Shown here: piece by piece, positions 59,923 to 64,000 of the stretch | Numbering within the stretch: the first letter of the stretch is position 1 | How the letters are laid out: each line of letters opens with the position of its first letter | Assembly: GCA_035946625.1 (NCBI GenBank) | Contig: DASYZE010000054.1 | Span: 1-64,000 of the forward strand | Reading direction: 5' to 3' | DNA length: 64,000 nucleotides | Source of the DNA: DASYXZ01 sp035946625 | GTDB taxonomy: Bacteria; Acidobacteriota; Terriglobia; UBA7540 | Notes under the pieces: model-generated | The model's database searches: none | The model's input: only the letters and a program-made list of their open reading frames with translations | What the model was told of the DNA's origin: nothing | Program-made: the position numbers and the translations under genes

Positions 59923-61545
59923 TTAATGGTCTTGTGGCTCATGTTTTCGAGCTGCGGCCGCCTTCCTTCTTCTAATTTTTTTTCGCCCGCCAAATCTCTC
60001 GAAAATCGCCAGCGCGATCTGGTCCGCGGCGCGAGCGCCCTCACGCGCGCTGGCGGAGTGGGCATTTCCAAAGATCGAAAAAGCCAGCTGCTCCCCTGAT
60101 GGCAATTCCATGTAACCCGAAAGCGCATTTACGTGAGTGATGGTCCCGGTTTTGGCATGGATGGATCCGTCAGCGGCAGTCCTTTCGAGGCGGCCGGAAA
60201 GGGTTCCATCCGCGCCTGCAACAGGCAACGAGTCAAGGTAATCGTCGAAATGCGACGACCGGGCCATGTGCTCGAGGATTTTAATAACAGCCGCGGGCGC
60301 CAACAATGCCTTGCGCGAGAGGCCGGAACCATCGGCAAAATAAAACTCGTCGGGCGAAATCCCCGCCTCGAAGGCAAATTTGTTGAGGACGTCCAAGCCC
60401 GCCTCCGAGCTGCCGAAATTTTCCACTTCGTGCCCCAGCGTGCGCAGGAGCATTTCCGCGTGCAGGTTCTGGCTCACTTTATTGATCACTACGATGTCCT
60501 CGCGCAGCGGGGGCGAGAGGTGTTCCGCCAGTACAACCCGGTGCTCCGTCGAAGGCACAGGTTCGGCCATGGTGGCCGCCTCCATGCGGGTGGAGTGCTT
60601 CACCACCACCTGGCCTCGCACCTTGATGCCGCGCTCTTCGAGCAGCTTGCGAAACATTTCACCTATCAAAAGAGGCGGGTTGTCAATGGAAACGGTGCCG
60701 TCATCCACGGTGGAGCCGACAGGGACCTGGCCCCAAACATCCAATTGATTTGAGCCTTCCGCGCGCTCCACAAAAATGCGCTCCCGGATGTCCGCCCCTG
60801 CGGTTTCCAGGCGATTGTTGAGCTGGTAATAGTCACTGAGGGGAGCAAGCGAAACCAGCGCCGGGGCTCCTGCCATGGGACCGGGCTGGACGTGGAGCAG
60901 AAGCTCGTTGTCATTGAAGGCCAGCGCGGTGACCGGGGCGCCGTACCCCCATTCGAGATCTTCCTCCGCCCATCCGTGGCCGTAGGGCTCAAAGAGGAAA
61001 TAGCTGTCATCCGCCACGAGATTGCCCAGAACCTCATGTACGCCGCGCGCCGCAACCTGGTCCGCAAGCTCCCGGAAAACTGCGTCGGCGTAAATTCTGC
61101 GCTCGGTCTTCAAATGGTATGGCAAAACACGGCTCCCGAGGTTTGCATCACCGCGTCCCACCAGAATCAAGTCACCGACTCGTCCTCCGGCGTCAGGCAC
61201 AGTGTTGGATTCAACCGTAGTGTGAAAAACATAATCGGGGCCAAGTTTTTCCAATGCGGCGGCGGTGGTAAAAAGCTTCATATTGGAAGCGGGCGTGAAA
61301 AGGTGGGTCGCATTCCGCTTGAAGAGGACTCTGCCGTCGCGGAGGCGCACCACTTCGATACCCCAAAAACCGTGTTGTGCCGGGGATTGGCGAAGGATGT
61401 AGTCAATGTGCGGGCCGAGTGCGCGGGGGATTTTGGCCCGCGTTTTTTTGACTGCCCTCGCCGAGGCGCAAGAAAGGAACGCGCCAGCAAGGAGGAGCAA
61501 AAGCAGGTTGCGGCGGGTATGATTTGAGTTGATCACGCTGTGCAT
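59923..61545 (-). CDS. dacB: D-alanyl-D-alanine carboxypeptidase/endopeptidase (PBP4)
   Basis: 540 residues from the ATG at 61545. Signal peptide NLLLLLLAGAFLSCASA, possibly a lipoprotein (LSCA). Catalytic motifs: SxxK in TPASNMKLFT, SxN in VSQNLHAE, and KTG in IHAKTGTI. It trims peptidoglycan peptides. The C-terminus ends in a basic tail (KIRRRKAAAARKHEPQ). Full-length PBP4/DacB architecture with the inserted domain. Confidence 0.93.
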   Translation of the reverse strand: MHSVINSNHTRRNLLLLLLAGAFLSCASARAVKKTRAKIPRALGPHIDYILRQSPAQHGFWGIEVVRLRDGRVLFKRNATHLFTPASNMKLFTTAAALEKLGPDYVFHTTVESNTVPDAGGRVGDLILVGRGDANLGSRVLPYHLKTERRIYADAVFRELADQVAARGVHEVLGNLVADDSYFLFEPYGHGWAEEDLEWGYGAPVTALAFNDNELLLHVQPGPMAGAPALVSLAPLSDYYQLNNRLETAGADIRERIFVERAEGSNQLDVWGQVPVGSTVDDGTVSIDNPPLLIGEMFRKLLEERGIKVRGQVVVKHSTRMEAATMAEPVPSTEHRVVLAEHLSPPLREDIVVINKVSQNLHAEMLLRTLGHEVENFGSSEAGLDVLNKFAFEAGISPDEFYFADGSGLSRKALLAPAAVIKILEHMARSSHFDDYLDSLPVAGADGTLSGRLERTAADGSIHAKTGTITHVNALSGYMELPSGEQLAFSIFGNAHSASAREGARAADQIALAIFERFGGRKKIRRRKAAAARKHEPQDH

Positions 61546-61612
61546 GGGGCGGCAGTTGATGATCGCCGAGTGAAGGATGCGCACACCCGGCGTTTATCGA
61601 CCGCTTGCTGGG

Positions 61613-62590
61613 TTACCGGCGGCCCGGCAATTGGGCCACCTCTTTGGCGAAGTAAGTCAAAATGACATCCGCGCCCGCGCGCTTGATGGAGGTGAGCGAT
61701 TCCATCACAATCCGCTCACGATCGATCCAGCCCTTTTGCGCGGCGGCTACTATCATCGAGAATTCGCCGCTCACCTGATAGGCCGCCAGGGGCACGTCGA
61801 ACGTACGCCGCGCCAGGGCGAGGATATCAAGATAGGGCAGCGCCGGTTTTACCATAATGATGTCCGCGCCTTCTTCGATGTCGAGCGCGATTTCACGCAT
61901 GGCTTCGCGCTGATTGGCGGGATCCATCTGATAAGATTTTCGATCGCCGAATTTAGGCGCCGAATCCGCCGCTTCGCGAAATGGCCCGTAATAGCCCGAG
62001 GCATATTTCGCCGAGTACGCCAGGATGGGCGTGGCCGTGAACCCGCGCGCGTCGAGTTCGCGCCGGATGCGCCCCACGCGGCCGTCCATCATATCGGACG
62101 GTGCGACCATGTCCGCGCCGGCTTCCACTTGGGTGACGGCGGTCCTGGCCAGCAGTTCCAGGGTCGAATCGTTATCCACTTCGCCGTCTTTGATCAGGCC
62201 ACAGTGCCCGTGGCTGGTGAATTCATCCAGGCACAGATCGCAAATCACAATCAAATCCGGCACGGTTTTCTTGACCGCGCGCACGGCGCGCTGAACGATC
62301 CCATCAGGATCATAAGCGCCCGATCCCACTTCATCCTTCTTTTCAGGGATGCCGAAAAGGATCACTGCGGGAATTCCGAGGTCGAAAACCGCTTTGCACT
62401 CTTCCCCCAGCAGGTCCACCGACCAGCGATAATTGCCGGGCATGGACAAGATTTCGTTCTTCACCTTGGCGCCGGGGCACACGAACAACGGGAATACAAG
62501 TGAGCGCGCGCTCAATTCCGTTTCGCGCACCAGCCCGCGCAGTGCCTCCGAGCGCCGCAGGCGGCGTGGACGATGGGTTGGAAATGACAT
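61613..62590 (-). CDS. hemB: Delta-aminolevulinic acid dehydratase with mixed metal site
   Basis: 325 residues from the ATG at 62590, with AAAGGA eight bases upstream. The enzyme joins two 5-aminolevulinates to porphobilinogen. Schiff-base lysines are in YSAKYASGYYGPF (K195) and MVKPALPY (K248). The metal-site motif reads CDLCLDEFTSHGHCG: C120 and C130 of the zinc type are present, but the third cysteine is aspartate (D122), as in magnesium-type enzymes. The codon is GAT in the DNA. Confidence 0.95.
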   Translation of the reverse strand: MSFPTHRPRRLRRSEALRGLVRETELSARSLVFPLFVCPGAKVKNEILSMPGNYRWSVDLLGEECKAVFDLGIPAVILFGIPEKKDEVGSGAYDPDGIVQRAVRAVKKTVPDLIVICDLCLDEFTSHGHCGLIKDGEVDNDSTLELLARTAVTQVEAGADMVAPSDMMDGRVGRIRRELDARGFTATPILAYSAKYASGYYGPFREAADSAPKFGDRKSYQMDPANQREAMREIALDIEEGADIIMVKPALPYLDILALARRTFDVPLAAYQVSGEFSMIVAAAQKGWIDRERIVMESLTSIKRAGADVILTYFAKEVAQLPGRR

Positions 62591-62749
62591 GGTCCGTATC
62601 CTTTGTCCAATTATAGCTGTTAGTCGCCAGCTTGCAGCGGGCATTTCCGGGCGCAAACTTTTTGGCTGTAACTTGCGACCTGCGCTTCTCTTCTTTGATT
62701 ATGGTTCGATTCCGTTCATTTCCCGCTAAACGCTCAGAGCTGATACACC

Positions 62750-64000
62750 CTAATACAACCTTTCCCTGGTCCTCAAATTTCCAAACGTGCCGACATTCGA
62801 TAATGAAAGCGCGACGCGATACGAATTATCCTGCCGCAGCGCTCCCAAGGCAAACCGGCGATATTCAAAGTCGATCCCAAAGCATCCGAAATTATAAGTG
62901 GCCTGGCCTACGGTTTGCAGCGCACTTCCCTGCGCAAGATTGTAGTAAATCCCATAAGCGCCGCTGAACCCCTTGCGGTTGAGGTTACCAAAAGTAGCCA
63001 CGGTTTGCAGCAGATGGTAGGAGGAGAGTTGCGAAAGCGTGGTCGTGGGCGGAAGCGGCGTTAGAAGGGCGGCTGTACGGTTAATGTAAAAATCCGTCAA
63101 CGATACGCCCAGGGGGCCGTGATGCGCCGTCCCGGTGATGCCGGCATTCAAGACTCCTCCTCCATTGGGATTAAAATCGGCTCGCAATTCCATGTTATAG
63201 GTCGGGGAGGGCGCGACTTTCAATACTGTCACCAAGGGCGACAGGCGGCGACCCTGGGCAAATGCGAAACCCGTGAGTGAAATCGTGGGATCCCACACTA
63301 CTCGCTGGCCCGGCAGGAGGGCGCCGCCAAAGGTCGGATCGAAATAGTATTTTTGAGACAAGCGCAAAGAAATGAGGTCGCGCGCCTGGGGCATCTGTCC
63401 GGATGCGTCAGGCGAGTCTTTCCTCGCCATCAGAGAGTTGGTCACGGAGAACTCAATCTCGTTGGTTTCCGAGAGCAGGTCAATCTGGTCAAAGCGCACG
63501 ATGCTGTCAATATCCTCCCGGTCGCTGGCGCGGACCAGGCCGTAGCGAATATCGGGCACCACGACGTGTTTTAATTTGTAGCCCCAGATTTTCCGGCTAA
63601 ATATTTTTTCAATCGACGGCGGCCGCAAATCCGCGGAGAAATCTCCCATAATCCGGGTAATTGGGGTTTGTCCCGGGCGAAGGCTTGTACCGTAGCGCGT
63701 GGCGTCAAACCCAAATGACGGGGTGAAGTTAAACCCCCAAAATGGCTTAATGCGCGCGCTGAGTTCGGGATGAATATCGAACCGATCGGCAATCGTCCCG
63801 GTGGAAAACCCGGGCTCGGTTCGTCCCACTCCGTCGGCGGAAGCGTCGAACGAAAAATAAAATGGCGACTCGCCCACCTGCTTTTCCATCCTTGAAATGG
63901 AGAGGCTCGGCAATTCCCTGATGGTAATGGAATTCCCCGCCGCACCGCCCGAGCCCAATGCCGGAGGACAAACGATGTTGGTTTTAACGCCGTTGGTGAC
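62750..64000 (-). CDS. lptD: LPS-assembly protein LptD, C-terminal part
   Basis: The open frame continues to the right edge, so the N-terminal part is outside. The visible 416 codons are beta-strand-rich: SPFYFSFDASADGVGR, FDIHPELSARIKPFW, KLKHVVVPDIRYGLVRAS, FDQIDLLSETNEIEFSVTNSL, RLSQKYYFD, NFGCFGIDFEYRRFALG; typical of the LptD outer-membrane barrel. It inserts LPS in the outer membrane with LptE. Confidence 0.9.
   Translation of the reverse strand, partial: VTNGVKTNIVCPPALGSGGAAGNSITIRELPSLSISRMEKQVGESPFYFSFDASADGVGRTEPGFSTGTIADRFDIHPELSARIKPFWGFNFTPSFGFDATRYGTSLRPGQTPITRIMGDFSADLRPPSIEKIFSRKIWGYKLKHVVVPDIRYGLVRASDREDIDSIVRFDQIDLLSETNEIEFSVTNSLMARKDSPDASGQMPQARDLISLRLSQKYYFDPTFGGALLPGQRVVWDPTISLTGFAFAQGRRLSPLVTVLKVAPSPTYNMELRADFNPNGGGVLNAGITGTAHHGPLGVSLTDFYINRTAALLTPLPPTTTLSQLSSYHLLQTVATFGNLNRKGFSGAYGIYYNLAQGSALQTVGQATYNFGCFGIDFEYRRFALGALRQDNSYRVALSLSNVGTFGNLRTRERLY

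Overview
The 64 kb window looks like chromosomal DNA of a diderm, GC-rich bacterium. The gene content points to an acidobacterium, though no 16S rRNA or other decisive marker is present, so this is an inference. Supporting signs are a CarD-family regulator, a B12-dependent ribonucleotide reductase, a TPR protein with an N-terminal carboxypeptidase-regulatory-like domain, a reaction-centre-type cytochrome c protein, several ECF sigma/anti-sigma pairs, SYLF and PEGA proteins, LptD (outer membrane), and many short intergenic palindromes of the TGTCATTCCGA kind. No rRNA, tRNA, CRISPR array, prophage or complete insertion sequence was found.

Layout. 1-4.2 kb: a truncated PEGA protein, an enolase with an altered active site, an APH-like kinase and small zinc-ribbon or hypothetical proteins. 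4.2-8.3 kb: nrdJ with its promoter and probable NrdR boxes, and carD. 8.3-8.7 kb: three head-to-tail palindromic elements separated by a repeated hexamer. 8.8-16.2 kb: a DsbA-like protein, a Tat-exported spermidine-dehydrogenase-like flavoprotein, a DUF4145-type protein, a toxin-antitoxin pair beside a broken PIN-like gene, and a ceramidase. 16.3-19.8 kb: two secreted proteins, then queC and queE (queD lies at 28.5 kb). 20-23.6 kb: a hybrid histidine kinase overlapping an HD-GYP response regulator. 23.7-31 kb: cytochrome c, DUF983, SDR, AlkZ-like, a small zinc-finger protein, queD and a DinG-type helicase. 31.1-39.3 kb: a rightward run of housekeeping genes (der, PIN-TRAM, ispD, ispF, GNAT, glpD, GDPD, acyP, apt). 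39.5-40.1 kb: a two-domain thioredoxin-fold oxidoreductase with an in-frame UGA exactly at its catalytic cysteine, a probable selenoprotein. 40.3-46.2 kb: ECF sigma plus FecR-type protein and secreted proteins. 46.2-49.1 kb: an arsenic island (arsR-arsM-acr3-arsC). 49.3-52.4 kb: cytochrome c, 3-hydroxybutyrate dehydrogenase and a PLC-type phosphoesterase. 53-55.2 kb: a four-gene ECF/anti-sigma/DUF4252 operon. 55.3-56.2 kb: a repeat-containing secreted protein behind a sigma-54 promoter, followed by a compact multi-hairpin RNA or terminator region. 56.2-64 kb: a membrane protein, mutS2, LOG, dacB, hemB and the 3' part of lptD.

How the genes fit together. Glycerophospholipid turnover is served by GDPD and GlpD. 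IspD and IspF supply the MEP pathway, QueE/QueC/QueD make preQ0, and arsenic is handled by reduction, efflux and methylation. Envelope biogenesis is represented by LptD and DacB. The most notable items are the probable selenoprotein, the three tandem palindromes with repeated junction hexamers, the sigma-54-driven repeat protein with adjacent structured RNA, the His-to-Ala enolase, the hybrid-metal-site HemB, and several places where short repeats have become part of genes or ribosome-binding regions.
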